NCBI RefSeq assembly: GCF_035984415.1
Contig: NZ_CP130720.1
Location: forward strand, 3,472,001 to 3,536,000
Direction of reading: 5' to 3'
Length of the DNA stretch: 64,000 nt
Source: Streptomyces sp. NBC_01296
Lineage (GTDB): Bacteria > Actinomycetota > Actinomycetes > Streptomycetales > Streptomycetaceae
The translations under genes were made by a program, and so were the position numbers. Each line of letters begins with the position of its first letter. Position 1 is the first letter of the stretch. The notes under the pieces were generated by a model. That model was not told the origin of the DNA and did not search any database. It saw only the letters and a list, made by a program, of their open reading frames with translations. Shown here piece after piece: positions 17,659 through 25,707 of the stretch.

Positions 17659-18669
17659 ATGCTCGCCTTCGTCCCCGCCGCGCTGTTCTTCGTCCTCTTC
17701 TGCGTGAGCGTGCGGGAGGACCGCCGGCGCTTTCGGAACGCGGTCCTGCTTGGCCTCACCCTGATGTTCGGGTCGACAGGCCTGCTGTTCCAGATACCCG
17801 AACTGCCGTCACCGCTGGATGCGATCGCGGTCCTGCTGGTGCTGCTCGTGCCCACGGTCGGCACGCTCGTGCTCGGCGGCTACCTGATCCGCAACGGCCT
17901 GACGATGATCCGCAAGGAGGGCCGCAGCCCGACCAACATGCTGTCCATGGCGGCGGGCGTCGGGATCTTCGCGCTGATCGCGCTGGTCCTCGGGGTGGCC
18001 GGCCGGGGCTCGCGCGTCGTGGACACGATGGTGGCGGGCCTGATCATGCTCGTCGGCTACGTCTCCTTCCTCTTCCTCTGCTTCCTCGCGTACGCCTTCC
18101 TCTACGGGCGGATCACGGTGCGCGGAGACGTCGACTACGTGGTGATGCTGGGCTCCGGTCTCATCTGCGGCGAGCGGGTGCCGCCGCTGCTGGCGTCCCG
18201 GCTGGAGAAGGGCCGGCAGATCCACGCCGCCCAGGTGGCCCGGGGCGGCCGGGTGCCGCTGCTGCTGGTCTCGGGCGGGCAGGGGACGGACGAGAGGCTG
18301 TCGGAGGCGCGGGCGATGGCGGACTGGCTGATCGCGCAGGGCGTCCCGGAGGAACAGATACGGCTCGAGGACCGCTCCCGTACGACGAGGGAGAACCTCG
18401 CCTTCAGCCGCACGATCATGCTCGATGCGGACCCCGGCTACCGCTGCGTGGTCGTCACCAACAACTTCCACGCCTTCCGGGCCGCGATGACGGCCCGCAG
18501 GGCCGGGGTCAACGGGCAGGTGCTGGGTTCCCCGACGGCCACGTACTTCTGGCCGAGCGCCACCCTCCGCGAGTTCGCCGCGGTGTTCTGGGAGCACCGG
18601 GCGGTCAACCTGAGCATCTGCGCCTCGATAGTCGCCCTGACGGCCTGTGCGGCGGTCGCCTCGGCGTGA
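17659..18669 (+). CDS. YdcF/DUF218-family membrane protein, 336 aa
   Basis: Several short hydrophobic segments make up the N-terminal half (MLAFVPAALFFVLFCVSV, AVLLVLLVPTVGTLVLGGYL, IFALIALVLGVAG, FLFLCFLAYAFLYG). A cytoplasmic or extracytoplasmic DUF218 domain follows from about residue 160 (DYVVMLGSGL, SGGQGTDERLSEARAMADWLIAQGVPEEQIRLEDRSRTTRENL, TNNFHAFRAAMTARRAG). The ATG at 17659 is preferred over in-frame GTG 17623 and ATG 17650. TACGAT (17646-17651) ends 7 nt before it, the spacing of a leaderless Streptomyces transcript, and no Shine-Dalgarno is visible. YdcF proteins bind nucleotide-like ligands; the physiological role is unknown. Confidence 0.82.
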   Translation: MLAFVPAALFFVLFCVSVREDRRRFRNAVLLGLTLMFGSTGLLFQIPELPSPLDAIAVLLVLLVPTVGTLVLGGYLIRNGLTMIRKEGRSPTNMLSMAAGVGIFALIALVLGVAGRGSRVVDTMVAGLIMLVGYVSFLFLCFLAYAFLYGRITVRGDVDYVVMLGSGLICGERVPPLLASRLEKGRQIHAAQVARGGRVPLLLVSGGQGTDERLSEARAMADWLIAQGVPEEQIRLEDRSRTTRENLAFSRTIMLDADPGYRCVVVTNNFHAFRAAMTARRAGVNGQVLGSPTATYFWPSATLREFAAVFWEHRAVNLSICASIVALTACAAVASA

Positions 18670-18756
18670 CGGGCGGGGCCCGGATCCCTGCGGGTGCGTT
18701 CATGGCGATGTCGCCGGAGGATGAGGGGATCGGGGGACATTCCGAGGAGGTAACCG

Positions 18757-18942
18757 ATGGACAGTGAATCGGACCAGCAGCCCAAGCGGCCGGCCAAGCT
18801 CTTCAGCGGCGGGGAACGGCCGTACGACCCCGAGGACCTCGTGATGGTGCAAGGCATGGAGCCGACTCCGGAGCGGCTCGAGAAGGCGCGCCAGCTGATC
18901 GAGAAGGAGGGCCCGGCGGTCATCGAGCGCTACCTCCCGTAG
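18757..18942 (+). CDS. Small acidic hypothetical protein, 61 aa
   Basis: MDSESDQQPKRPAKLFSGGERPYDPEDLVMVQGMEPTPERLEKARQLIEKEGPAVIERYLP is preceded by a strong GAGGAGG site 7 nt upstream of the ATG. The C-terminal half is predicted helical (ERLEKARQLIEKEG). I see no signal peptide or membrane segment. G/C preference at third positions and the clean ribosome binding site support a real gene. No function is assigned. A perfect terminator hairpin follows at 18974. Confidence 0.75.
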   Translation: MDSESDQQPKRPAKLFSGGERPYDPEDLVMVQGMEPTPERLEKARQLIEKEGPAVIERYLP

Positions 18943-18973
18943 CCCGGGCGGTGGCGCGGCACGAAAGCTGCTG

Positions 18974-19011
18974 GTGGCCCCGGCCGGGGGTCCGCCCCCG
19001 GCCGGGGCCAC
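18974..19011. terminator. 17-bp perfect hairpin, bidirectional terminator
   Basis: Arms 18974-18990 and 18995-19011 are fully complementary (17 bp) with a 4-nt loop (TCCG). It lies between the small plus-strand gene ending at 18942 and the minus-strand membrane protein ending at 19022, and can serve both. Confidence 0.8.
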
Positions 19012-19021
19012 ATGCGCGGCG

Positions 19022-19600
19022 CTACGAAGCGCTGCCCGTGGCGGTGGGGGCGGGAGCGGCGGATGCGCGCAGGCTCCACCAGACCGAGCCGAGCAGCAGC
19101 GCGCCCGGGAGGATCCCCGCGACCGAGGCGATGGCGGCCCGGGAGGAACCGAGGGCGGCCATCACCAGGCCCACGGCGCCGCACGCGGACATCGCGGCGG
19201 CCAGCAGGTTCAGCGACGGCGTCCGCCAGACGGCCGCGAGCCCGAAGAAGTGCACCCCGACCACGAACGCGATCCAGGCGACCATGGCGTGCGGGGCGTG
19301 CAGCAGGTGGTTGATCACGAGGATCCCGGCCACGGCGGCGAGCACCTCGGCGCCCACCACGTACCCGTAGCGCCGTCCGAAGTGCCGGCGCGTCTCGGCG
19401 GGCGCGGTCTCGGCGGGCGCGGTCTCGGCGGGCGGGGGCGCGGGGAGGCGGCGCACCCCGCGGAACACGGCCAGGAAGGCGATCAGCGCGAGGACCCGCA
19501 CGGGGATGGCGGCGGCTGTCGGCAGGGTGGCCGCGTTCACCTGCATGAAGGCGAGCCCGAATGTCGCGCCGATGATGCGGCCCGTCTTTTCCCTTGTCAT
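19022..19600 (-). CDS. Multi-pass membrane protein, hypothetical, 192 aa
   Basis: About five hydrophobic segments are visible: RIIGATFGLAFMQVNAATL, VRVLALIAFLAVF, VVGAEVLAAVAGILVINHLL, MVAWIAFVVGVHFFGLAAV, and LLAAAMSACGAVGLVMAALG with further hydrophobic stretches after. A Pro/Ala/Glu linker after the second segment (PAETAPAETAPAET) comes from a tandem DNA repeat of about 15 bp near 19,400-19,440. The start is uncertain: ATG 19600 (MTREKTGRIIG), ATG 19627 and TTG 19636 are all in frame and none has a good ribosome binding site. The family is not recognised. Confidence 0.7.
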   Translation of the reverse strand: MTREKTGRIIGATFGLAFMQVNAATLPTAAAIPVRVLALIAFLAVFRGVRRLPAPPPAETAPAETAPAETRRHFGRRYGYVVGAEVLAAVAGILVINHLLHAPHAMVAWIAFVVGVHFFGLAAVWRTPSLNLLAAAMSACGAVGLVMAALGSSRAAIASVAGILPGALLLGSVWWSLRASAAPAPTATGSAS

Positions 19601-19716
19601 GGCCACAGTTTCACCGACGGTGATCATGAGATACAAAGCGCGCTCCGGGCCGACCGCATCCAGAATCGGTGAAGGATCGTTAAGCCGCGCGGGGGCCCTG
19701 ACTCGGAGGCACCGCC

Positions 19717-20181
19717 ATGCAGACGCTCACCATCGACTGGGACCACCCCACCGACCCGAAGCCCGGCCGCGAGCGGGACCACGTACAGGATTACGTGGCG
19801 ACCGGCGGACTCGACGGCCACCTCTGGCACGGGGTCCCCACGCTGCTGCTCACCACCTTCGACCGCGCCATGGGCCGCACCGCCCGGACCCCGCTGATCT
19901 ACTCGACGGACGAGGGTCGGCACATCGTGCTCGCCGCCGACTGGGGCGCCCCTCAGCACCCGGCCTGGTACCGGAACCTGGCCGCCCACCCGGGGGTCCG
20001 CCTCCAGGTCGGCCCGGCCGTCTTCCAGGCCACGGCCCGTACGGCCTGCCCGATCGAGCGGGACGTCTACTGGCCCGCCATGACGGCCCTGTGGCCCCTC
20101 TTCGACGACTACCGGACGGCGGCGGCGCCCCGCGAGATCCCTCTGGTCATCCTCGAGCCGGCCCCCGGCCGCTCCGCCTGA
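19717..20181 (+). CDS. F420-type (deazaflavin) nitroreductase-family oxidoreductase, 154 aa
   Basis: The protein has the small split-barrel fold signature of F420H2-dependent quinone/nitro reductases (Ddn-like): HLWHGVPTLLLTTFDRAMGRTARTPLIYSTDEGRHIVLAADWGAPQHPAWYRNLAAHPGVRLQVG. The R-T-P-L-x-Y strand and the G-x-P-x-H-P-x-W-Y-x-N-L block are characteristic of the family. GGAGG precedes the ATG. It is monocistronic. The substrate is unknown; quinone reduction or general redox detoxification is typical of the family. Confidence 0.87.
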   Translation: MQTLTIDWDHPTDPKPGRERDHVQDYVATGGLDGHLWHGVPTLLLTTFDRAMGRTARTPLIYSTDEGRHIVLAADWGAPQHPAWYRNLAAHPGVRLQVGPAVFQATARTACPIERDVYWPAMTALWPLFDDYRTAAAPREIPLVILEPAPGRSA

Positions 20182-20248
20182 CGCCGACCGTCCGGATCAC
20201 GCCCCGCATCGGACCGGCCCGGAGCCCGGCAGCCGGCCGGCCCGGCAC

Positions 20249-20725
20249 TCACCCGTGGTCGTAGACCGTCACGGGCACGTCCCGGGCGGACAGGGCCTGG
20301 GTGATCAGCGGTTCGATGCGGGGCCACTTGCCGCCGGCCAGGCCGCAGCCTATGCGGGGCATGTGGACCGAGGCGCCCCGTTCGAGCGCGTGCCCGGCGA
20401 GCGCCGCCAGGCAGCGTTCCACCGCGCCGTAGCGGATCGGCGGGCCGCCGCTGCCCGTGCGTATGCCGCGCTGGCCGACCATGTTGGCCACCCAGACGTC
20501 CGGCGCCACCTGGACCAGCTGGACCGCGCCCAGCCCGAAGTCGTTCCCGCTGCGGCCCCGGTGCCAGGCCCGGTACGCCTTCTCGGGCTCGGGCCAGCGC
20601 TTCGAGAGCGCCACCACGAAGCCCTTGCCCCAGCCGCCGATGTCGTTGCAGACGTGCGCGATGATCTTCGGCCCCTTGGCCTGCGGGCTGGTCGCGTCCC
20701 CCGCGATGATGCGCAGATGCTCCAT
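20249..20725 (-). CDS. Macrodomain (ADP-ribose-binding) protein, 158 aa
   Basis: I start at the ATG with GGGGCGG upstream (MEHLRIIAGDATSPQAKG). Macrodomain landmarks are GDATSP near the N-terminus, IIAHVCNDIGGWGKGFVVAL (Asn-Asp then the Gly-rich loop), FGLGAVQLVQVAPDVWVANMVGQRG, and HMPRIGCGLAGGKWPRIEPLI. The pattern resembles the stand-alone TARG1/Poa1-type macrodomains that bind ADP-ribose or remove ADP-ribose from acidic residues. A cytosolic role in ADP-ribose or ADP-ribosylation turnover is expected from the family. No partner enzyme is encoded nearby. Confidence 0.88.
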   Translation of the reverse strand: MEHLRIIAGDATSPQAKGPKIIAHVCNDIGGWGKGFVVALSKRWPEPEKAYRAWHRGRSGNDFGLGAVQLVQVAPDVWVANMVGQRGIRTGSGGPPIRYGAVERCLAALAGHALERGASVHMPRIGCGLAGGKWPRIEPLITQALSARDVPVTVYDHG

Positions 20726-21039
20726 GTTCCGCCCCCTTTCCCCACCCACGACGGTACGGGCGACCACTGACAGTGCGGCGGCCTGCTCGCGCGGAGCGCG
20801 GACCGCCTGCCCGAGCCGCGTCCGCGCGCGCCTCGAAGCGACGAGCGTGACGAGCGCAACACCGCGGCTCGCCCGTCGCCGGCCCCCACCGATTCCGCAG
20901 GCCGGAGCGCCGCGGTGCCGCCGTTTCCAAGGGTGGACCGGGCCGCCACCGTTCCATCATGCGAAACGGGACATATCACTCCCCCGCTCCTGTCCCGAAT
21001 ACCTCGGCGGACCGCCCGTACGGCCCGTAAGCTCCCGTC
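20726..21039 (+). promoter_or_regulatory. Intergenic region with leaderless-type promoter for alaA
   Basis: This is a 314-bp divergent region without a supported gene. TAAGCT (21028-21033) ends 6 nt before the ATG of the aminotransferase, and no Shine-Dalgarno is present, so a leaderless transcript is predicted. Further upstream CGGGACA (20967-20973) and TGTCCCG (20991-20997) form a 7-bp inverted repeat with 17-bp spacing, a possible operator. The minus-strand macrodomain gene must have its own promoter here but none is obvious. Confidence 0.55.
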
Positions 21040-22251
21040 ATGCAGGTGATCCAGTCAACGAAACTCGCCAATGTCTGCTACGAGATCCGCGGCCCCGTCC
21101 TCGAAGAGGCGATGCGGCTCGAAGCAGCAGGTCATCGCATCCTCAAGCTCAACACCGGCAACCCCGCGGCCTTCGGCTTCGAGTGCCCGCCGGAGATCCT
21201 TGAGGACATGCTCCGCAACCTGGGCAACGCCCACGGGTACGGGGACGCGAAGGGGCTGCTCTCCGCGCGCCGCGCGGTCATGCAGCACTACCAGACCAAG
21301 GGCATCGAGCTGGACGTCGAGGACATCTACCTCGGCAACGGCGTCTCCGAGCTGATCCAGATGTCGATGCAGGCGCTGCTCGACGACGGCGACGAGGTGC
21401 TCGTCCCCGCGCCGGACTACCCGCTGTGGACCGCCTCCGTGTCGCTGGCCGGCGGCACCGCCGTGCACTACCGCTGCGACGAGCAGTCCGACTGGATGCC
21501 GGACCTCGCCGACATCGAGCGCAAGATCACCGACCGCACCCGCGCGATGGTGATCATCAACCCGAACAACCCGACCGGCGCCGTCTACGACGACGAGATG
21601 CTGCGCGGCCTCACGGACATCGCGCGCCGCCACAACCTGATCGTCTGCTCCGACGAGATCTACGACCGGATCCTCTACGACGGCGCCACGCACACGAACA
21701 CCGCCGCGATCGCCCCGGACCTGCTGACGCTCACCTTCAACGGGCTCTCCAAGAACTACCGCGTCGCCGGCTACCGGTCCGGCTGGATGGCGGTCTGCGG
21801 CCCCAAGAAGCACGCCGCGTCGTACATCGAGGGCCTGACGATCCTGGCCAACATGCGACTGTGCGCGAACATGCCCTCGCAGCACGCCGTCGCGACCGCC
21901 CTCGGCGGCCGGCAGTCGATCACGGACCTCGTCCTCCCGGGCGGGCGGCTGCTGGAGCAGCGCGACACGGCGTACGAGCTGCTGACGCAGATCCCCGGCA
22001 TCACCTGCGTGAAGCCCAAGGGCGCGCTGTACCTCTTCCCGAAGCTCGACCCGGCCGTCTACAAGATCAAGGACGACCGCCAGCTGGTCCTCGACCTGCT
22101 GCGGGCCGAGAAGATCATGGTGGTGCACGGCACGGGCTTCAACTGGCCCGAGCCCGACCACTTCCGGATCGTGACGCTGCCGAACCCCAAGGACCTGGCG
22201 GACGCGGTGACCCGGATCGGCAAGTTCCTCGACGGATACGGCCAGCCGTAG
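21040..22251 (+). CDS. alaA: PLP-dependent aminotransferase, AlaA type, 403 aa
   Basis: This is a fold-type I aminotransferase of the alanine-synthesising AlaA (YfbQ-like) branch. It has normal length, LNTGNPAAFGFECPPEI near the N-terminus, IINPNNPTGAVY (substrate-carboxylate loop), the PLP-phosphate site ICSDEIYDRILYDG, the Schiff-base Lys in TFNGLSKNYRVAGYRSGW, and RIVTLPNPKDLADAVTRIG at the C-terminus. It interconverts pyruvate/glutamate with alanine/2-oxoglutarate if the assignment holds. It appears monocistronic with a leaderless promoter directly upstream. Confidence 0.9.
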   Translation: MQVIQSTKLANVCYEIRGPVLEEAMRLEAAGHRILKLNTGNPAAFGFECPPEILEDMLRNLGNAHGYGDAKGLLSARRAVMQHYQTKGIELDVEDIYLGNGVSELIQMSMQALLDDGDEVLVPAPDYPLWTASVSLAGGTAVHYRCDEQSDWMPDLADIERKITDRTRAMVIINPNNPTGAVYDDEMLRGLTDIARRHNLIVCSDEIYDRILYDGATHTNTAAIAPDLLTLTFNGLSKNYRVAGYRSGWMAVCGPKKHAASYIEGLTILANMRLCANMPSQHAVATALGGRQSITDLVLPGGRLLEQRDTAYELLTQIPGITCVKPKGALYLFPKLDPAVYKIKDDRQLVLDLLRAEKIMVVHGTGFNWPEPDHFRIVTLPNPKDLADAVTRIGKFLDGYGQP

Positions 22252-22311
22252 CAGGCATGGCGCACTCGATGCCGGATCGAGCACAACTTTAGAACGGATC
22301 CAATGTAGGAT

Positions 22312-22335
22312 GGCCTCCTGACCACGCAGGAGGCC
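22312..22335 (+). promoter_or_regulatory. Perfect hairpin overlapping the ribosome binding site
   Basis: GGCCTCCTG (22312-22320) and CAGGAGGCC (22327-22335) are perfectly complementary with a 6-nt loop. The right arm contains the AGGAGG that serves the ATG at 22341, so in RNA the ribosome binding site would be hidden. A -10-like TAGGAT lies just before (22306-22311); if that is the real promoter the left arm is only partly transcribed and the palindrome may instead be a DNA operator. Confidence 0.55.
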
Positions 22336-22340
22336 CCCAC

Positions 22341-22754
22341 ATGTACGAGCCGATCCGCACGAAGCCGGTCGTCCACCGTCTGGGCGGCCGCCACTCCGAC
22401 GACCACGCCGGCTATCCGCACAGCAGCCGCGCCGAAGCGCTGGACACCCAGCTCGCCGGCCACCTGGCCGCCCTGCTGACCGTCACCGACGAGCTCGGGC
22501 TCGACGGCGCCGCCGCCCGTATCGCCGCCCAGGTGGCCCGGCTGCGCGGCGCCGAGCCCGCGCGTGCGCCGCGCGCCGACATCGCCGGGGCCGTGGAACT
22601 CACCGCCCTGCACCAGCGGGCCCATGACCTCGCCGGCCGCGCGCTGGTCGTCGCCGCGTCCCGCGCCGACACCACCGTCGCGATCCTCGCCGCCGAGCGC
22701 ATGGACGCGCACGCCGCCGCCCTGGCCTCGCAGAACCTGGCCGGCAGCCTCTGA
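22341..22754 (+). CDS. Hypothetical small helical protein, 137 aa
   Basis: The protein begins MYEPIRTKPVVHRLGG. After a charged N-terminal third it is almost entirely Ala/Leu-rich helix (LDTQLAGHLAALLTVTDELGLDGAAARIAAQVARL, AVELTALHQRAHDLAGRALVVAASRADTTVAILAAERMDAHAAAL). No signal peptide or enzymatic motif is visible. A good AGGAGG site lies 8 nt upstream inside a perfect hairpin. I do not recognise the family; a cytosolic helical-bundle protein is the most that can be said. A GC-rich palindrome after the stop (22756-22774) may terminate it. Confidence 0.78.
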   Translation: MYEPIRTKPVVHRLGGRHSDDHAGYPHSSRAEALDTQLAGHLAALLTVTDELGLDGAAARIAAQVARLRGAEPARAPRADIAGAVELTALHQRAHDLAGRALVVAASRADTTVAILAAERMDAHAAALASQNLAGSL

Positions 22755-22851
22755 TCGGCCCCGGTCCGGGGCCGCGGAGGCTCCGGACCGGGCGCCACCG
22801 CCCCGGCCTGGCCGGGCGCACGCCCCGGCTCGGCCCGTCGGGCCGGTTCCG

Positions 22852-23283
22852 CTAGCGGTTCGGGGTGAAATCGGCGGCAGCGACCCCGCACCAGGGGGTT
22901 GTGGCCGGGGGCCACAGAGGGCCCAGGGCCTCGGCGTGTTCCGTGGCGGACGGGGCTACGCCCGGGAGTTTCACCAGGGACTGGGCCGGGCGGGTGGCCG
23001 CGTCCGGGTCCGGATCCGCCTTTTCGCGGAACTCGACCGTGACCACGTACGCACCGGTCCCCTCGGGGCGGCCCGCCACCTCCACCGTCGCCACCACGCG
23101 GCGGCTGCCCGGATCGATCCGGCAGCCGGTGACCCGTACGTCCTCCACCGCAGGTCGCGGCGGCGCCGCGCCCGGCTCGCCGCTGGCCCAGACGTACAGG
23201 CCCAGCGGGGCGAACACCAGCAGGCCGGCCACGACCGTCAGGCCGACCGCCCAGCCCTGCCACTTCAACGCGCTCACGCCCAT
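22852..23283 (-). CDS. Single-pass membrane-anchored hypothetical protein, 143 aa
   Basis: The ATG at 23283 has GGGAGGA upstream; the in-frame extension to 23376 is rejected. The protein has an N-terminal anchor (WAVGLTVVAGLLVFAPLGLYVWASG) and an exported domain with two Cys (VTGCRIDP, TPWCGV) and beta-rich character (VVATVEVAGRPEGTGAYVVTVEFRE). This looks like a FxLYD-type or similar small extracellular domain, but that is only an impression. It is transcribed divergently from the solute-binding/TelA cassette. Confidence 0.72.
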   Translation of the reverse strand: MGVSALKWQGWAVGLTVVAGLLVFAPLGLYVWASGEPGAAPPRPAVEDVRVTGCRIDPGSRRVVATVEVAGRPEGTGAYVVTVEFREKADPDPDAATRPAQSLVKLPGVAPSATEHAEALGPLWPPATTPWCGVAAADFTPNR

Positions 23284-23420
23284 GGGACGATCCTCCCGGC
23301 CTGCCGCCCCGCCTGCCAGCACCGGCCGATCCACACAGCATTTCGAAGTGGGACCGCCTGGACACCTGACGTTCATTCAACTTCACGCGGAATGTGGGTT
23401 TCCGCGAGCACGCTGCACCC

Positions 23421-24506
23421 GTGAGACGCATCCTAGGAATCGCCCTGGCGGTCCTCCTCCTCGGCGGCGTGGTCGCCGTCGCGCTCGCCGGAGGAGACAA
23501 GACCCCCACCACGGCAACGAAGACCGTGAAAGGCGTCATCGGATCCGAGAAGTCCGAATACTTCCGCGATCCCGACGTCGTCAAAACCCTGGCCGACAAG
23601 GGCTACACCGTGAAGACCGAAACGTCCGGCTCCTGGGCGATGGACCAACTCGCCCTCAAGGAGTTCGACTTCGCCTTCCCCAGCAGCAGTGAACCCGCCA
23701 CGGAGATCGAGGCCGCGGCCGGCGTCAAGGGCGCCCAGACCACCAAGCCCTTCTTCTCCCCGCTCGTGGTCATCGCCCGCTCCAACGCCGCCAAGGTGCT
23801 CGCCGACAACAACCTCGCCAAGATGACCGGCAAGAACTCCGGGACCCTCCTCATGGGCCCCTACCTCAAGGCCGCCGGCGAGGACCGCACGTGGCAGCAG
23901 CTGTCCGGCTCCGCCGCCTTCGCCGAGCTGACCGGCACCGTGTTCATCAAGACCACCGATCCCGCCACGTCCAACTCCGGCGCGCTCTTCCTGGCCGCCA
24001 CTTCCAACGTCGCCAACGGCAACAGCGTGGTCTCCGACCAGGCCGCGATCGACCGCACCGCGCCCCTGATGCAGAAGCTGATCTCCGTCCAGGGCGCCCT
24101 GGAGCCGAGCACCGACGACCCCTTCCGGGCCTTCATCTCCGGCAGCGGCGAGCCGCTCATCCTCGCGTACGAGTCGCAGGTCGCCTCGCTGCTCCAGCAG
24201 AAACCCGGACCGGGGGCCACCGACGGCATGGTCGTCCTCTACCCGGACACCACCGTCAACTCCCCGCACACCTTCGTGCCGATCAGCGAGAACGCCAAGG
24301 AGCTCGGCTCCCTCCTCGCCAACGACCCGAAGCTGCGCGAGCTGGCCGTCCGGCACGGGTTCCGGCCGCAGAACGGCGTGTCCGAGTTCACCGCGGCCAC
24401 CGCCTCGCACGCCGCGTACATCAACCCGGAGCTGACCGGAATCCGCCAGGTCAGCGCACCGACCGTCAAGATCCTCATGGCGCTGGCCGCGCGCGCCAAG
24501 GGCTAG
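23421..24506 (+). CDS. Solute-binding-like exported protein, first gene of TelA cassette
   Basis: I start at GTG 23421 (MRRILGIALAVLLLGGVVAVALAGG), which gives a signal peptide or anchor; an in-frame GTG at 23394 is possible. The 361-aa body resembles a type 2 periplasmic-binding fold: KGVIGSEKSEYFRDPDVVKTLADKGYTVKTETSGSWAMDQL, FDFAFPSSSEPATEIEA, PFFSPLVVIARSNAAKVL, EPLILAYESQVASLL. It lacks the lipobox Cys usual for lipid-anchored binding proteins and no ABC permease or ATPase is near. It precedes telA by 13 nt. I infer an extracytoplasmic sensor or scaffold rather than a transporter component. Confidence 0.8.
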   Translation: MRRILGIALAVLLLGGVVAVALAGGDKTPTTATKTVKGVIGSEKSEYFRDPDVVKTLADKGYTVKTETSGSWAMDQLALKEFDFAFPSSSEPATEIEAAAGVKGAQTTKPFFSPLVVIARSNAAKVLADNNLAKMTGKNSGTLLMGPYLKAAGEDRTWQQLSGSAAFAELTGTVFIKTTDPATSNSGALFLAATSNVANGNSVVSDQAAIDRTAPLMQKLISVQGALEPSTDDPFRAFISGSGEPLILAYESQVASLLQQKPGPGATDGMVVLYPDTTVNSPHTFVPISENAKELGSLLANDPKLRELAVRHGFRPQNGVSEFTAATASHAAYINPELTGIRQVSAPTVKILMALAARAKG

Positions 24507-24519
24507 GGGGACCACGTAC

Positions 24520-25707
24520 ATGACACTGACACCGCCTGAGGAGAGCCCGCTCGTCCTCACCGCCCCCGAGCCCGTCGCCCCCGTCAAGCGGGAGCAGGCC
24601 TCGGGCCTCGTACCGGTGCAGGACGGGGTGCGCGAGGAGATGGCCCGCCGGGCCGGGGAGTACGTCGGCTCGCTCGCCGGGATCGATGCCCGCTCCCCCG
24701 AATTCGCGAGCCGCATCGGCGAGATCTCCGGGCTCGGCGCCGCCGACATCCGCAGCGCCGCCCAGCAGTCCAACCGGATGCTCGAGCGGGCCGTACGGTC
24801 CGTCGGCTCCGACGGGGGCGGCGACGCCCAGGCCCGCGTCGCGGGCTCCCTGGTCGAGCTGCGCCGCACCGTGGAGGACCTCGACCCGCGGGACACGCCC
24901 GCCAAGGGCGTCAAGGCGTTCCTCGCGAAGCTGCCCGGCGGCAACAAGTTCCGCGACCACGTGGCCAAGTACGCCTCCTCGCAGGCCACCCTCAACAAGA
25001 TCGTGGGCGCCCTGCGCGGCGGTCAGGACGAGCTGCGCCGCGACAACGCGGCCCTGCACACCGAGCGGGCGCGCCTGTGGGAGACCATGGGCAAGCTCCA
25101 GGAGTACGCCGTCCTCACCGAGGCCCTCGACACGGCCGTCGGGCAGCGGATCACCGAGGCCGAGCACAGCGACCCACCGGCGGCCGACGCGATGCGCGCC
25201 GACCTCCTCTTCCCGGTCCGGCAGAAGCACCAGGACCTGCTGACCCAGCTGGCGGTGTGCGCGCAGGGCTATCTGGCGATGGACGTGGTCCGGCGCAACA
25301 ACGACGAGCTGATCAAGGGCGTCGACCGGGCCGCCACCACCACCGTGTCCGCGCTGCGGATCGCCGTGATGCTGGCGTCGGCCCTCGACAACCAGCGCAA
25401 GGTGATCGAGCAGGTCAACACGTTGCGTACGACCACCGAGGACCTGATCCGCGGCAACGCGGAGATGCTGGCCACGCAGAGCGGGGAGATCCAGCGGATC
25501 GCCGCCGACCCGGCGGTCGGCGCGGAGACGCTGCGTACGGCCTTCGCGCAGATCTACCGGACGCTGGACGCGATCGACACGTTCAAGGTGCAGGCCACCG
25601 AGAACATGGCCGCCACCGTCGAGTCCCTGACCGGGGAACTGCAGACCGCGTCGGCCTACCTGGCCCGTACGCGTACCTCCGGCGCACTGGAAGGCGGGGC
25701 CCTGTGA
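24520..25707 (+). CDS. telA: TelA/KlaA-family toxic anion resistance protein, 395 aa
   Basis: The protein shows the TelA family core: GLGAADIRSAAQQSNRMLERAV, VAGSLVELRRTVEDLDP, FLAKLPGGNKFRDHVAKYASSQATLNKIVGALRGGQDELRRDNAAL, then long helices (LWETMGKLQEYAVLTEAL, LTQLAVCAQGYLAMDVVRRNNDELIKGVDRAATTTVSALRIAVMLASALDNQRKVIEQVNTLRTTTEDLI). It is predicted to be all-helical and cytosolic. TelA proteins are linked with tellurite and broader stress resistance and occur with VWA-domain and Ter proteins. The stop overlaps the GTG of the next gene (GTGA), so this is an operon. Confidence 0.9.
   Translation: MTLTPPEESPLVLTAPEPVAPVKREQASGLVPVQDGVREEMARRAGEYVGSLAGIDARSPEFASRIGEISGLGAADIRSAAQQSNRMLERAVRSVGSDGGGDAQARVAGSLVELRRTVEDLDPRDTPAKGVKAFLAKLPGGNKFRDHVAKYASSQATLNKIVGALRGGQDELRRDNAALHTERARLWETMGKLQEYAVLTEALDTAVGQRITEAEHSDPPAADAMRADLLFPVRQKHQDLLTQLAVCAQGYLAMDVVRRNNDELIKGVDRAATTTVSALRIAVMLASALDNQRKVIEQVNTLRTTTEDLIRGNAEMLATQSGEIQRIAADPAVGAETLRTAFAQIYRTLDAIDTFKVQATENMAATVESLTGELQTASAYLARTRTSGALEGGAL

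Noticed and set aside
20109..20960. Minus-strand 283-codon frame over the macrodomain gene
   Set aside because: The macrodomain gene in another frame explains the region; the long frame is a shadow.
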